Below are positions 7,750 to 15,550 of a DNA stretch of 34,949 bases, piece by piece; the stretch's first letter is position 1, and every line of letters begins with the position of its first letter. This stretch comes from Firmicutes bacterium CAG:460 (GTDB lineage: Bacteria > Bacillota_I > Bacilli_A > RF39 > UBA660). The stretch lies in contig FR899773.1 of assembly GCA_000437355.1 (NCBI GenBank), forward strand, positions 32,632-67,580. Reading direction: 5' to 3'. Under the pieces are notes generated by a model. It saw only the letters and a program-made list of their open reading frames with translations. It did not search any database and was not told the origin of the DNA. The position numbers were made by a program, and so were the translations under genes.

Positions 7750-10014
7750 TTATTTAAACAGTTTTGTATATACCTCATTAAAATTACTAATAGGTATAAC
7801 TTCTATATTATCTAGTATAACTTTAGGAATATTTACTAAATCTTCAACATTATCTTTAGGCATATACACAACTTTGATATTTTTATTATATGCAACAATT
7901 AACTTTTCCTTGAGTCCTCCGATTTTTAAAACACTACCATTTAATGTAAGTTCTCCAGTAAAAGCTATATCACTTGGTATTTTTTTATTTTCTTTTATAC
8001 TTGCTAAAGCTACTCCAATAGCTAAACCTGCACTAGGTCCATCTTTTTTACTTGTAGCATCTATAAAATGTATATGAATATCTTCATTATGAAAACTATA
8101 TTTATATTTACTTTTAAGCATAGTTAAAACAACTTTAACACTTTCTTTTAAAATATCTCCAGCATTACCTGTTATTGTTAAATCTCCACTACCTTTACAT
8201 GTTACAACTTCTAATTTAGATAAAATACCTCCATTATTAGCAACTGCTAAGGTATTTGCAACACCTACTTCATCAATTGTTAATGTATCTTTATTATATT
8301 TTGGAGCACCAAGTAGCTTAATTACTCTTTCTTCATTTAATATTTTTACATTATTTATAGTAATCTTTCTAGCTAAAGAAGATAGAACTCTTTCTAAATC
8401 TCTAACACCAGCTTCTAAAGTATAGTTATTTATTATAAAATATAATAACTCATCACTAAATTTTATTTTATTATCATATACCATATTTTCATATAATATA
8501 TTTGGTAATATATATTCTTTAGCAATATCTTTTTTTTCAAAAACAGTATAACTATTAAGTTCAATTAATTCTACTCTATCTAATATTGGAGTTGGAATAT
8601 CATTAATATTGTTAGCTGTTAAAATAAATAGTACGCCACTTAAATCAAATGGTTCTTCAATATAATTATCTACAAAACATTTATTTTGATTAACATCTAA
8701 TATTTCTAATAATGTTGCTGCTGGGTCTCCTTTATAATCTTTAACCATTTTATCTACTTCATCAATTAAAATTAAAGGATTATTACTGCCACATTTATAA
8801 AGTCCTTGAATGATTTTTCCTGGTGATGATGCAAGATATGTTCTTCTTGTACCCACAAGTTCAGTAGCATCATTTAAACCACCAACACTTATTTTATAAA
8901 AATCTCTATTTAAAGCATTAGCAATTGACATCGCTATAGTAGTTTTACCTACACCTGGAGGACCTACTAAACATATAATTGGACTTTTGATATTTCTATT
9001 TAAATTTTTTATTGCTACAAATTCACTAATACGTTCTTTTATTTTGTCCATACCAAAATGAGATTTATTAAGTTCTTTATAAACTAAATCAAAATTACTT
9101 GTTTCTTTTTTAGATTTATTCCATGGTAAATTAAGTACCCAATCTAAGTAATTATGCATAACACTTACTTCTGGTGATACCTCATTCATTATTTCATATT
9201 TATCTATTTCATGAGAAAAATGCATTTTAGTTTTCTTATCAATTTTTAACTTATCTAATGCTTCTCTAAAGTTATGTACTTCTTCATTTTTCCATGAATC
9301 TTCACCTAATTCATGTTTTATAGCTTTAACTTTTTCTTTTAAAATATATTCTCTTTGATCTTTTTGTAAAGATTCATCAACTAATTCTTCAATTTCATTA
9401 TCTATTTCAACACTTTTTATCTCTTCATTCATGTCTTTAATTAAAGATTTAGCTCTTTTAATAGGATTAATTTCTTGCATATATTCTAGTTTCTTACTAG
9501 TATTAAATGGTAAAAATGATGTAATAGCATCAGTTATTTTATTTAAATCTTTATTATTACTAACAAAATTTAAGATATCATTAGAAATACTTTTAGATAT
9601 ATTTATATATTTTTTTAGAACTTCAACTAATTTTTTTAATATAGCATTTTCTTCTTCAGCATTTAATGATGGTAAGTCTATGTACATGACTTCACTATAT
9701 AAAATATCATTATTTACCTCTTGGTAGTATTTATTTACTGCTACTCTTTTTAAACCTCTAAGTTTTACTTCAATAACTCCATCATTATCAATTTTATTTT
9801 TTATACGAGCAATAACACCGACTTTAGGTAAATCATCAACACTTGGGTCTTCTTCTAGGGCATCTATCGGAGCAATAACTAAAATTTCTCCTTTAAAATT
9901 ATACTCGGCTTCATTAATCGCTTTGCCACTAATTACATTGTTTAGTTCAAGTTTAATTTCTTGATTAGGAAGGATAACTAAATTTTTAAGTAAAATAACT
10001 GGTATATTAAACAT
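7750..10014 (-). CDS. lon: ATP-dependent Lon protease (LonA type)
   Basis: Cytosolic AAA+ serine protease that degrades damaged and regulatory proteins. The 754 residues include the N-terminal substrate domain (1-200), a coiled segment, Walker A GPPGVGKT at 351-358, Walker B LILIDEV at 414-420, and the C-terminal protease domain with catalytic Ser661 (KDGPSAG) and Lys704 (GGLKEKL). The 43-residue distance of the dyad matches Escherichia coli Lon. It is slightly short for the family (about 770-810), mainly in the N-terminal part. GGGAGGTG precedes the start at 10 bases. A strong promoter lies at 10046-10074. Confidence 0.96.
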   Translation of the reverse strand: MFNIPVILLKNLVILPNQEIKLELNNVISGKAINEAEYNFKGEILVIAPIDALEEDPSVDDLPKVGVIARIKNKIDNDGVIEVKLRGLKRVAVNKYYQEVNNDILYSEVMYIDLPSLNAEEENAILKKLVEVLKKYINISKSISNDILNFVSNNKDLNKITDAITSFLPFNTSKKLEYMQEINPIKRAKSLIKDMNEEIKSVEIDNEIEELVDESLQKDQREYILKEKVKAIKHELGEDSWKNEEVHNFREALDKLKIDKKTKMHFSHEIDKYEIMNEVSPEVSVMHNYLDWVLNLPWNKSKKETSNFDLVYKELNKSHFGMDKIKERISEFVAIKNLNRNIKSPIICLVGPPGVGKTTIAMSIANALNRDFYKISVGGLNDATELVGTRRTYLASSPGKIIQGLYKCGSNNPLILIDEVDKMVKDYKGDPAATLLEILDVNQNKCFVDNYIEEPFDLSGVLFILTANNINDIPTPILDRVELIELNSYTVFEKKDIAKEYILPNILYENMVYDNKIKFSDELLYFIINNYTLEAGVRDLERVLSSLARKITINNVKILNEERVIKLLGAPKYNKDTLTIDEVGVANTLAVANNGGILSKLEVVTCKGSGDLTITGNAGDILKESVKVVLTMLKSKYKYSFHNEDIHIHFIDATSKKDGPSAGLAIGVALASIKENKKIPSDIAFTGELTLNGSVLKIGGLKEKLIVAYNKNIKVVYMPKDNVEDLVNIPKVILDNIEVIPISNFNEVYTKLFK

Positions 10015-10045
10015 TTTTCAAGTACACCTCCCGAACTCAAAATTT

Positions 10046-10074
10046 ATTATACATTCTAAAAACTAAATTGTAAA
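10046..10074 (-). promoter_or_regulatory. SigA-type promoter of lon-murF
   Basis: Minus strand: TTTACA (10069-10074), 17-base spacer, TATAAT (10046-10051). About 32 bases upstream of the lon start codon. I see no CtsR or HrcA operator here. Confidence 0.75.
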
Positions 10075-10133
10075 GTAAAATCACACTAATTCTTATTATT
10101 CATAAAATATATTGTGAATATAAAGGAGCGATT

Positions 10134-10928
10134 ATGATTAATTGGTATATAAATTTAGCTTATCCAGTGCAAGCTTTAATAGCAACAATTTTTACCTGGG
10201 CTATAACTTCATCAGGGGCAGCGATTGTTTTTTTGTTTAAAAAAATAAATAAAACTACTATGGATGCCATGCTTGGTTTATCTGCAGGAGTTATGCTTGC
10301 TGCTACATTTTGGAGTTTATTATCTCCAGCTTTAGAAATGGCTGAAAATCTAAATCTAACCCCTTGGATAATAGTATCAGTTGGGGTTTTACTCGGAGGC
10401 CTTCTTCTATTTACTGGAGATAAAATATTTGATAAATTAACTAAAAAGAAAACTAATTCTCATAGTATAAAACGTAGTTTAATGTTGATTTTTTCAATTA
10501 CTTTACATAATATTCCAGAAGGTATGGCTATCGGGGTGGCTTTTGGGTCAATTGCATATAACTTAAATGGTGCAACCCTTACTTCAGCAGTGATGTTGGC
10601 AATTGGTATTGGAATTCAAAATTTTCCAGAAGGCTCAGCAGTTTCTCTACCTTTAAGACGAGAAGGAATGAGTAGAACAAAATCATTTTTCTTTGGGGCA
10701 TTAAGTGGTATTGTTGAACCGATATCCGCAATAATTGGAGCAATACTTGTATTAAAAGTTCAAATTCTATTACCTATACTACTTTCTTTTGCAGGTGGAG
10801 CAATGATTTATGTTGTAGTGCAAGAACTTATTCCTGAAAGTCAAACAAATAAGAAAAAAGATTTAATGGCATTATTTACCATCCTTGGTTTTCTAATTAT
10901 GATGATATTTGACGTTGCTTTAGGATAA
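10134..10928 (+). CDS. ZIP family metal transporter (GufA-like)
   Basis: Polytopic membrane protein predicted to take up divalent metals such as zinc, iron or manganese. It has about eight hydrophobic helices in 264 residues. The metal-site motifs are HNIPEGMAIG at 125-134 and QNFPEGSAVSLPLR from 162; the Gln in place of the first His of the second motif is typical of bacterial GufA-type members. A Lys-rich cytosolic loop separates the third and fourth helices (about 100-114). AAAGGAG precedes the ATG. It is a single-gene unit: divergent from lon, and closed by a strong terminator at 10929. No metal-regulator operator is obvious. Confidence 0.92.
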   Translation: MINWYINLAYPVQALIATIFTWAITSSGAAIVFLFKKINKTTMDAMLGLSAGVMLAATFWSLLSPALEMAENLNLTPWIIVSVGVLLGGLLLFTGDKIFDKLTKKKTNSHSIKRSLMLIFSITLHNIPEGMAIGVAFGSIAYNLNGATLTSAVMLAIGIGIQNFPEGSAVSLPLRREGMSRTKSFFFGALSGIVEPISAIIGAILVLKVQILLPILLSFAGGAMIYVVVQELIPESQTNKKKDLMALFTILGFLIMMIFDVALG

Positions 10929-10967
10929 CAAAAGAAGAACTTTATTTCAGTTCTTCTTTTGTTTTTT
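10929..10967 (+). terminator. Intrinsic terminator of the ZIP transporter gene
   Basis: A perfect 12-bp stem (10929-10940 with 10950-10961), 9-base loop, followed by TTTTTT. It starts at the base after the stop codon. Confidence 0.9.
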
Positions 10968-11011
10968 CAGGTATATCTTCTAAGGACGCTATTATACATA
11001 TATTTTTACCC

Positions 11012-11040
11012 AACTGTCAACCATACACAAATTGACAGTT
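11012..11040. promoter_or_regulatory. Inverted repeat, possible operator
   Basis: A perfect 9-base inverted repeat, AACTGTCAA (11012-11020) and TTGACAGTT (11032-11040), separated by 11 bases. No T-run follows, so it is not a terminator. It lies about 100 bases before the XRE regulator gene and could be a binding site for it or for another dimeric regulator. Confidence 0.35.
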
Positions 11041-11089
11041 TGTAACGTTAATTTTTAGAAAAAATTTAGAAAAGACTTTATATTTTTTA

Positions 11090-11118
11090 TTGTATTTTTT
11101 TTGAAATAATGAGATAAT
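11090..11118 (+). promoter_or_regulatory. Promoter candidate of the XRE regulator
   Basis: TTGTAT (11090-11095), 17-base spacer, GATAAT (11113-11118) with a TGA extension. The transcript would start close to the GAGGTG ribosome site, giving a very short leader. Confidence 0.4.
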
Positions 11119-11137
11119 CTACTTGAGGTGGGTTTTT

Positions 11138-11359
11138 GTGATAGGTAAAGTTTTAAGAGAAATACGGGTTAAAAACAATTTGAAACAAACCGAGTTAGCA
11201 AAGAAAGTTGGTTTTGCTAAAAATACTATTTCTCAATATGAACTTGGTAAAAGAAAAGTTGAATTTGATAAGGTTGAAAAAATAGCTAGAGCTTGTGGGT
11301 ATAGAATAATTTTTTTTAATGACACAACAGAAGAAGTTATACCTCTTGATATAAAATAA
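11138..11359 (+). CDS. XRE-family transcriptional regulator
   Basis: A 73-residue Cro/C1-type DNA-binding protein with little more than the helix-turn-helix domain: LREIRVKNNLKQTELAKK, then VGFAKNTISQYELGKRK as the recognition part, then a helix and a short tail. No ligand or oligomerisation domain is present. I chose GTG at 11138 because GAGGTG at 11125-11130 gives 7-base spacing; the frame is open back to a TTG at 11123 that overlaps that site. The target is unknown; the inverted repeat at 11012-11040 is a candidate. The next gene starts 46 bases downstream and may be co-transcribed. Confidence 0.82.
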   Translation: MIGKVLREIRVKNNLKQTELAKKVGFAKNTISQYELGKRKVEFDKVEKIARACGYRIIFFNDTTEEVIPLDIK

Positions 11360-11405
11360 AGTATATTTTAATAAATTACTCATATATATTACTAGGTGAT
11401 TTATT

Positions 11406-11762
11406 TTGAAAAGTTTATTAAAATATTTAGGTTATTATACAATTTTTTTAATACTACTTTTATTTATTACAAGTATTTTAAATTTAGTTGGAGTTAATTC
11501 AACAATTACTAATTTATTAATATTTTTATTTAATATTAGTTTATTCTTTATATTTGGCTTTAAAAATGGAAAAATTGCCACAAATAAAGGATATTTTGCC
11601 GGCTTAAAAGTTGGAGGATTATTTTTATTATTATTAATAATTATTAATTTATTTACTAATAAAAATATATTTAGAATAAGTACTTTAATTTATTATTTAG
11701 TTTTAGTTTTAGCTAGTGTTTTTGGTGGTATGTTAGGTATAAATAAAAAAGAAGAAAAATAG
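11406..11762 (+). CDS. TIGR04086-like small membrane protein
   Basis: A 118-residue membrane protein with four hydrophobic helices. The sequence GYFAGLKVGGLFLLLLII and the end ASVFGGMLGINKK match the TIGR04086 family of Firmicutes, whose function is not known and which is often found near tgt or yajC, as here (tgt is the convergent neighbour). It uses a TTG start with GGTGAT upstream. Its stop codon lies inside a terminator shared with the opposite gene. The family call is from memory of the pattern. Confidence 0.65.
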   Translation: MKSLLKYLGYYTIFLILLLFITSILNLVGVNSTITNLLIFLFNISLFFIFGFKNGKIATNKGYFAGLKVGGLFLLLLIIINLFTNKNIFRISTLIYYLVLVLASVFGGMLGINKKEEK

Positions 11763-11787
11763 AAGGTTTAAAAAGGCCTTCTATTTT
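11756..11787. terminator. Bidirectional terminator containing two convergent stop codons
   Basis: An 11-bp perfect stem (AAAATAGAAGG 11756-11766 with CCTTCTATTTT 11777-11787) and 10-base loop. The TAG of the rightward gene (11760-11762) is in one arm and the TAG of the leftward gene (11781-11783) in the other. Confidence 0.8.
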
Positions 11788-12098
11788 AAATCAATAAATA
11801 CATATTTACCATCATCATATTTTACATAAGATTCTTCATTATAATATTCTTTAGTGACTTCATTTACTTGTTTATCTAAATAATTTAATTCATATAATTT
11901 TTTTAAAGTTATATTTTCATCTTTTTGACATTTTTTATCATTTATACATTTTTTAGCTTGTTCTATAATAGCTTTACTTTCTACAAGTAAAACTTTTTCA
12001 TTATGATTACTTACTATTTTATATGTTGTAATTCCACAGATTAAACCTAGAGAGATTACAATCGAAGAAACTAAACAAATCTTACTAATCTTGTCCAT
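11781..12098 (-). CDS. Small membrane-anchored, pilin-like protein of unknown function
   Basis: A 105-residue protein with one N-terminal hydrophobic helix (about 7-26) and an extracytoplasmic domain with two close cysteines (KKCINDKKCQKD), then ITLKKLYELNYL and a C-terminal VKYDDGKYVFIDLK. The layout, long N-terminal helix plus a small domain ending in short beta strands, resembles pseudopilins, but there is no prepilin peptidase motif (Gly-Phe-x4-Glu). It overlaps the end of tgt by 14 bases with no clear ribosome site, so translation is probably coupled to tgt. Function unknown. Confidence 0.6.
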   Translation of the reverse strand: MDKISKICLVSSIVISLGLICGITTYKIVSNHNEKVLLVESKAIIEQAKKCINDKKCQKDENITLKKLYELNYLDKQVNEVTKEYYNEESYVKYDDGKYVFIDLK

Positions 12099-13197
12099 AA
12101 TAATCTTTTACAAATTCATCCCTATATTCTTGAATTGTTCCCTTCTTGATATTTTCTCTAATATTTTTCATGATTTGGTGTAAGAAATAAATATTATGGA
12201 TTGATAAAAGTCTTGCTCCGAAAGTTTCATTAGCAGTAATTAAATGTCTTATGTATGCTTTTGTGTAGTTTCTACATGCATAACAATCACATTCATCAAC
12301 TGGAGTAAAATCTTCTTTATACTTACTATTTTTGATATTTATCTTGCCGTGTTTAGTATAAGCGTGTCCATGTCTTGCCAGTCTTGTTGGGCTTACACAA
12401 TCAAAAATATCTATTCCACGCATAGAGTTTTCAATTAAATCTATTGGGTCACCAACTCCCATTAAATAGCGAAGTTTATTATCAGGTAGATATGGAGTTG
12501 AATATTCAACCATTTTATACATGGTTGGTTTATCTTCACCGACTGATGTACCACCAACAGAATAGCCATCAAAATCCATTTTAACAAGTTCTTCAGCAGA
12601 GTGACGTCTTAAATCTGGATATTCTCCTCCTTGAACAATACCAAATAATAATTGGTCATTATCTTGTTTTACAGCTTTACCTCTTTTAGCCCATCTTAAA
12701 GTTCTTTCAACACTTTTTTCCATATATTCATGAGTACTTGGCCATTTAACACATTCATCAAAACTCATCATAATATCACTACCTAATTTTGTTTGAATTT
12801 CAATTGATTTTTCTGGAGTTAAGAATAGATTATCACCATTTAAATGATTTTTGAACTTAACACCTTCTTCAGTAATATCTTTGGGTTTAGCTAAAGAAAA
12901 TACTTGGTATCCACCGGAATCAGTTAAAATTGGTCCATCATAATTCATGAATTTATGAAGATTTCCAGCATGAGCAACAATATCTTCCCCAGGTCTAAGC
13001 CATAAATGATAAGTATTTGCAAGAATAATTCCTGAACCTATTTCTTTTAACTCTTCTGGTGATAAAGTTTTAACAGTGGCATTTGTTCCAACTGGCATAA
13101 ACATTGGAGTTTCATAGGTTTTACCATTATAAGTAATTTCACCAAGTCTTGCCATAGTTTTATCATCTTTATACTTTAATTCAAATAATAATTTCAT
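12085..13197 (-). CDS. tgt: Queuine tRNA-ribosyltransferase (tRNA-guanine transglycosylase)
   Basis: Exchanges guanine-34 of GUN-anticodon tRNAs for preQ1, the entry step of queuosine formation on tRNA. The 370-residue TIM barrel has the general acid/base Asp93 in DSGGYQVFSL, the substrate loop GIVQGG, the nucleophile region GIDIFDCVSPTR, and the zinc site Cys303, Cys305, Cys308 and His334 (CDCYAC and IHN). I chose ATG 13197, start MKLLFELKYK, because GGAAGTGA precedes it and family alignment fits; the open frame runs 22 codons further. Its pathway partner queA is in a separate operon at 27930. Confidence 0.96.
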   Translation of the reverse strand: MKLLFELKYKDDKTMARLGEITYNGKTYETPMFMPVGTNATVKTLSPEELKEIGSGIILANTYHLWLRPGEDIVAHAGNLHKFMNYDGPILTDSGGYQVFSLAKPKDITEEGVKFKNHLNGDNLFLTPEKSIEIQTKLGSDIMMSFDECVKWPSTHEYMEKSVERTLRWAKRGKAVKQDNDQLLFGIVQGGEYPDLRRHSAEELVKMDFDGYSVGGTSVGEDKPTMYKMVEYSTPYLPDNKLRYLMGVGDPIDLIENSMRGIDIFDCVSPTRLARHGHAYTKHGKINIKNSKYKEDFTPVDECDCYACRNYTKAYIRHLITANETFGARLLSIHNIYFLHQIMKNIRENIKKGTIQEYRDEFVKDYYGQD

Positions 13198-13219
13198 TAT
13201 TTCACTTCCGTTCATATCC

Positions 13220-13248
13220 ATTTTACCAAAAATTTTATAAAAATAAAA
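13220..13248 (-). promoter_or_regulatory. Promoter candidate of tgt
   Basis: Minus strand: TAAAAT (13220-13225) with an extended TGG, but a poor -35 (TTTTAT). The 13 bases at 13213-13225 are identical to those around the -10 of the surface gene (6269-6281). Confidence 0.4.
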
Positions 13249-13256
13249 TATAATTC

Positions 13257-13285
13257 TAGACAAAAACGATAATTTATCGTAAAAT
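13257..13285 (+). promoter_or_regulatory. Promoter with a palindromic operator in its spacer
   Basis: TAGACA (13257-13262), 17-base spacer, TAAAAT (13280-13285). The spacer is almost filled by the 7-1-7 palindrome ACGATAA-T-TTATCGT (13266-13280), the geometry used by Fur-family repressors. The leader to the ATG at 13304 would be very short. Confidence 0.5.
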
Positions 13286-13303
13286 ACTATAAGGAGATAA
13301 AAT

Positions 13304-13696
13304 ATGGCTAAAGAAGAGACTTTATTATTTGTATTATTTTTATCAATTGCAGGAATTTGTTTTTATAAATGGTTATTACTTCATTTAAAAATTAAAATAA
13401 TGGAATTAATATCAGCAAAATGTACTGATGTTATTACAAGGACAATGTATCATAAAACTACACATGAATATCACTATGATTACAAATATAATAATGAAGA
13501 ATATAAAACTAGTGATAGATTAAAATATAAATTTATACTTTTTTCACCAAAGATAAATGATGAAATAAAAATGTATATAGATAAGAAAAATCCTAATATA
13601 ACAGTTAGCCCTTGGAATACATTTCTTTATAAGTTTTATTTTAATTTAATAATTATTTGTATTTTAATACCATTTATAATTTATATTTTAAAGTAA
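13304..13696 (+). CDS. DUF3592-like two-helix membrane protein
   Basis: A 130-residue protein with one helix at each end (about 8-30 and 108-129) around a beta-rich middle part. The centre has HEYHYDYKYNNEEYKTSD, then INDEIKMYIDKKNPN. This is the arrangement of DUF3592 proteins, where a YxYxxxGxxY strand precedes GxxVxVxYxPxNP. Function of that family is unknown. AAGGAG lies 7 bases before the ATG. The palindrome in its promoter suggests that it is repressed under some condition. It is a single-gene unit closed by a terminator. Confidence 0.55.
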   Translation: MAKEETLLFVLFLSIAGICFYKWLLLHLKIKIMELISAKCTDVITRTMYHKTTHEYHYDYKYNNEEYKTSDRLKYKFILFSPKINDEIKMYIDKKNPNITVSPWNTFLYKFYFNLIIICILIPFIIYILK

Positions 13697-13717
13697 CTAA
13701 TTTTAGTTATTTTTTTT
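13694..13717 (+). terminator. Intrinsic terminator, weak stem
   Basis: The near-perfect repeat TAACTA-attt-TAGTTA (13694-13709) begins at the stop codon and is followed by eight T. Confidence 0.6.
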
Positions 13718-13750
13718 AATGTTTAAACCATAATATACTTAGGTGATGCT

Positions 13751-14392
13751 ATGGAAAAATTTGATAAGTTAATATATCATATGATTCTTCTTTTTATTAT
13801 CGGAGGTTTCTTTGGTTTTATATTTGAAACTTTAGGTGAATTTTTTAAAACTGGAAAATTTGTAAGTCGCCAAGGGCTATGGTTTAGTTTATTTAAACCA
13901 ATTTATGGCACTTGTTTAATATTACTTACTCTTTTATTATATAAATTAAAAGATAAAAATATTTTTATCATATTTATTGCTGGTATAATTATTGGAAGTG
14001 TTTTTGAATATGTTTCATCAATTTTTCAAGAATATGTATTTCATACTAAATCGTGGGACTATAGTAAAATGAGTGCAAATTTAGATGGAAGAATTAATCT
14101 TTTATATTCCATTGTCTGGGGTATTTTATCTCTATTTTGGATTAAATTAGGTATACCAATCTATCAAAAACTATTTAATTTTGTATATGGAAACTTATAT
14201 ACTAAAGTATTTTCTATTGTCATTTTAGCATTTTTAGTATATGATATAGCCTTTACTTGCATAATTACTAAGAGATATTCCGAAAGAAAAAGAGGTATTC
14301 CTGCTACTACAAATTTAGATAAATACTTAGATAAACAATATAAAAATAGTGTTTTTGAGAAAAAATTTCCGAATATGAAGGTAAAAACATAA
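13751..14392 (+). CDS. CmpB-family (putative ABC-transporter type IV) membrane protein
   Basis: A 213-residue membrane protein with about six hydrophobic segments. It carries the pattern of Pfam ABC_trans_CmpB: GFIFETLGEFFKTGKFVSRQ, PIYGTCLI, FEYVSSIFQEYVF, SWDYS and NLDGRINLLYSIVWG. Despite the family name no ATP-binding partner is next to it and the biochemical role is not known. The C-terminal 40 residues are basic and cytosolic. AGGTGAT lies just before the ATG. Between it and rpmB there is a new strong promoter, so it is probably a separate unit. Confidence 0.78.
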   Translation: MEKFDKLIYHMILLFIIGGFFGFIFETLGEFFKTGKFVSRQGLWFSLFKPIYGTCLILLTLLLYKLKDKNIFIIFIAGIIIGSVFEYVSSIFQEYVFHTKSWDYSKMSANLDGRINLLYSIVWGILSLFWIKLGIPIYQKLFNFVYGNLYTKVFSIVILAFLVYDIAFTCIITKRYSERKRGIPATTNLDKYLDKQYKNSVFEKKFPNMKVKT

Positions 14393-14399
14393 GTTATAT

Positions 14400-14428
14400 T
14401 TGACAAACATAAAATATATTGTTAAAAT
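14400..14428 (+). promoter_or_regulatory. Strong SigA-type promoter of rpmB
   Basis: TTGACA (14400-14405), 17-base spacer, TAAAAT (14423-14428) with an extended TGT before the -10. Fits a highly expressed ribosomal protein gene. Confidence 0.85.
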
Positions 14429-14459
14429 TAATAAGTAAACAAAAAAAGGAGTGAGAAAA

Positions 14460-14630
14460 ATGGCTACAAAAGTAACTACAAAAAAACCTTTAACTGGTAA
14501 TAGAAGATCACATGCTTTAAATGCAACTAAAATGAAACAAAAACCAAATTTACAAAAAAAGACAATTAATGGAGAACAAGTAATTATTAGTGCTAGAGAA
14601 GCTAGAACTTTAAATAAAAAAGCTGCATAA
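14460..14630 (+). CDS. rpmB: 50S ribosomal protein bL28
   Basis: A 56-residue ribosomal protein too short for usual ORF cut-offs. It reads MATKVTTKKPLTGNRRSHAL, then PNLQKKTINGEQVIISAREA and RTLNKKAA. This matches the TGxxxxxGNxxSHAxxxTKxxxxPNLQ and SARxLRT patterns of bL28. It lacks the usual cysteines of the zinc-binding form (Thr-Lys in place of CxxC), so it is a C- paralogue type. AAAGGAG lies 8 bases before the ATG. Single-gene unit with its own promoter and terminator. Confidence 0.93.
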   Translation: MATKVTTKKPLTGNRRSHALNATKMKQKPNLQKKTINGEQVIISAREARTLNKKAA

Positions 14631-14655
14631 TTTATAAAATTATGTAGTTTTTTTT
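14625..14655 (+). terminator. Intrinsic terminator of rpmB
   Basis: Perfect 8-bp stem CATAATTT (14626-14633) with AAATTATG (14637-14644), 3-base loop, then eight T from 14648. It overlaps the rpmB stop and reaches the stop of the convergent Fic gene. Confidence 0.75.
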
Positions 14656-15394
14656 AAACATTATAATCAAGTAATTTCTCACTTAAATTATTATATATAT
14701 CTTGAAAATGTAATATTGTATCAATTAAATATTTTCTATCACGATTATATTCTTTTAAACCTCTCATGTAATAAGCTTTTTCTTCATCTAATACAATAAA
14801 TGGAACTATATTATTTTTTAAACATTCTTTAAACATTATTATTCTTCCTACTCGACCATTTCCATCACTTAAAGGGTGAATTCTTTCAAATCTAACATGG
14901 AAATCTATAATATTTTTTAAAGTTACTTCTTTTAAAGATGAATAATCTTTAAGTAAATCATTTAAATTTTTTATAACATCTTCAGGTTTACTTGTTTCAA
15001 TTACATTTGTAATACCAATTATATTAGGAACCTTTTTAAATCCACCGACATTATATAAAGGATTATCTTCATCACTTGTGCCTCTTTTTAAAATAGAATG
15101 CATTTTTATAATCATCTCTAAAGTTATTTCTTCATCAACCATATCTAACATATAATCAAATAATTTAAAATGATTTTTAACTTCTAATAAATCATCTAAT
15201 TTTATTAAATCATCTGTTTTAGGAATAAAACTATGTGTATCAAATATTGCTTCGGTTTGGTCTTCAGTTAGTTTACTACCTTCAATTTTATTAGAATTGT
15301 ATGCAAAATTAACTTGAGAGAAATGATATAAATTTCCTTTAAAATGACTCATTTTTTGACGAATTAATTCTGTTTTTATTTTTTTTGCATCCAT
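14654..15394 (-). CDS. Fic/DOC family protein, self-inhibited class II
   Basis: Predicted AMP-transferase (AMPylator) acting on protein hydroxyl groups; some members also remove AMP. The active-site loop is HPLSDGNGRVGR at 173-184 with catalytic His173, close to the consensus HPFxxGNGRxxR. The N-terminal helix has SNKIEG at 34-39, the (S/T)xxxE(G/N) inhibition motif, whose Glu38 would block ATP binding, placing it in class II. The rest (246 residues) is helical; there is no extra C-terminal winged helix. I chose ATG 15394 (MDAKKIK) because GGAG lies 9 bases before it and the likely transcript start is near 15409, which excludes the upstream ATG. No toxin-antitoxin partner is adjacent. The target is unknown. 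Confidence 0.9.
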   Translation of the reverse strand: MDAKKIKTELIRQKMSHFKGNLYHFSQVNFAYNSNKIEGSKLTEDQTEAIFDTHSFIPKTDDLIKLDDLLEVKNHFKLFDYMLDMVDEEITLEMIIKMHSILKRGTSDEDNPLYNVGGFKKVPNIIGITNVIETSKPEDVIKNLNDLLKDYSSLKEVTLKNIIDFHVRFERIHPLSDGNGRVGRIIMFKECLKNNIVPFIVLDEEKAYYMRGLKEYNRDRKYLIDTILHFQDIYNNLSEKLLDYNV

Positions 15395-15415
15395 GTAAAC
15401 CATCTCCATACAGAT

Positions 15416-15444
15416 ATTTTAACAAAAATCACAATTAATGTAAA
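15416..15444 (-). promoter_or_regulatory. SigA-type promoter of the Fic gene
   Basis: Minus strand: TTTACA (15439-15444), 17-base spacer, TAAAAT (15416-15421) with an extended TGT. Confidence 0.7.
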
Positions 15445-15515
15445 TTATTATGTATGAAATAATTACTTTTACATATACTATTATTAGCAAGGATGATGTA
15501 AATTCTTGCTTGTAT

Positions 15516-15545
15516 AAATAAAGACGGGATTATTTTTCTCCCGTC
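15516..15545 (-). terminator. Intrinsic terminator of the acyltransferase/ligase operon
   Basis: Minus strand: GACGGGA (15539-15545), 9-base loop, TCCCGTC (15523-15529), then TTTATTT. A GC-rich 7-bp stem, six bases past the last stop codon. Confidence 0.85.
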
Positions 15546-15550
15546 ATTTT

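Noticed and set aside
15486..15510. Inverted repeat AGCAAG/CTTGCT before the Fic gene
   Set aside because: Only six pairs with a 13-base loop and no T-run; likely chance beside the real terminator at 15516-15545.
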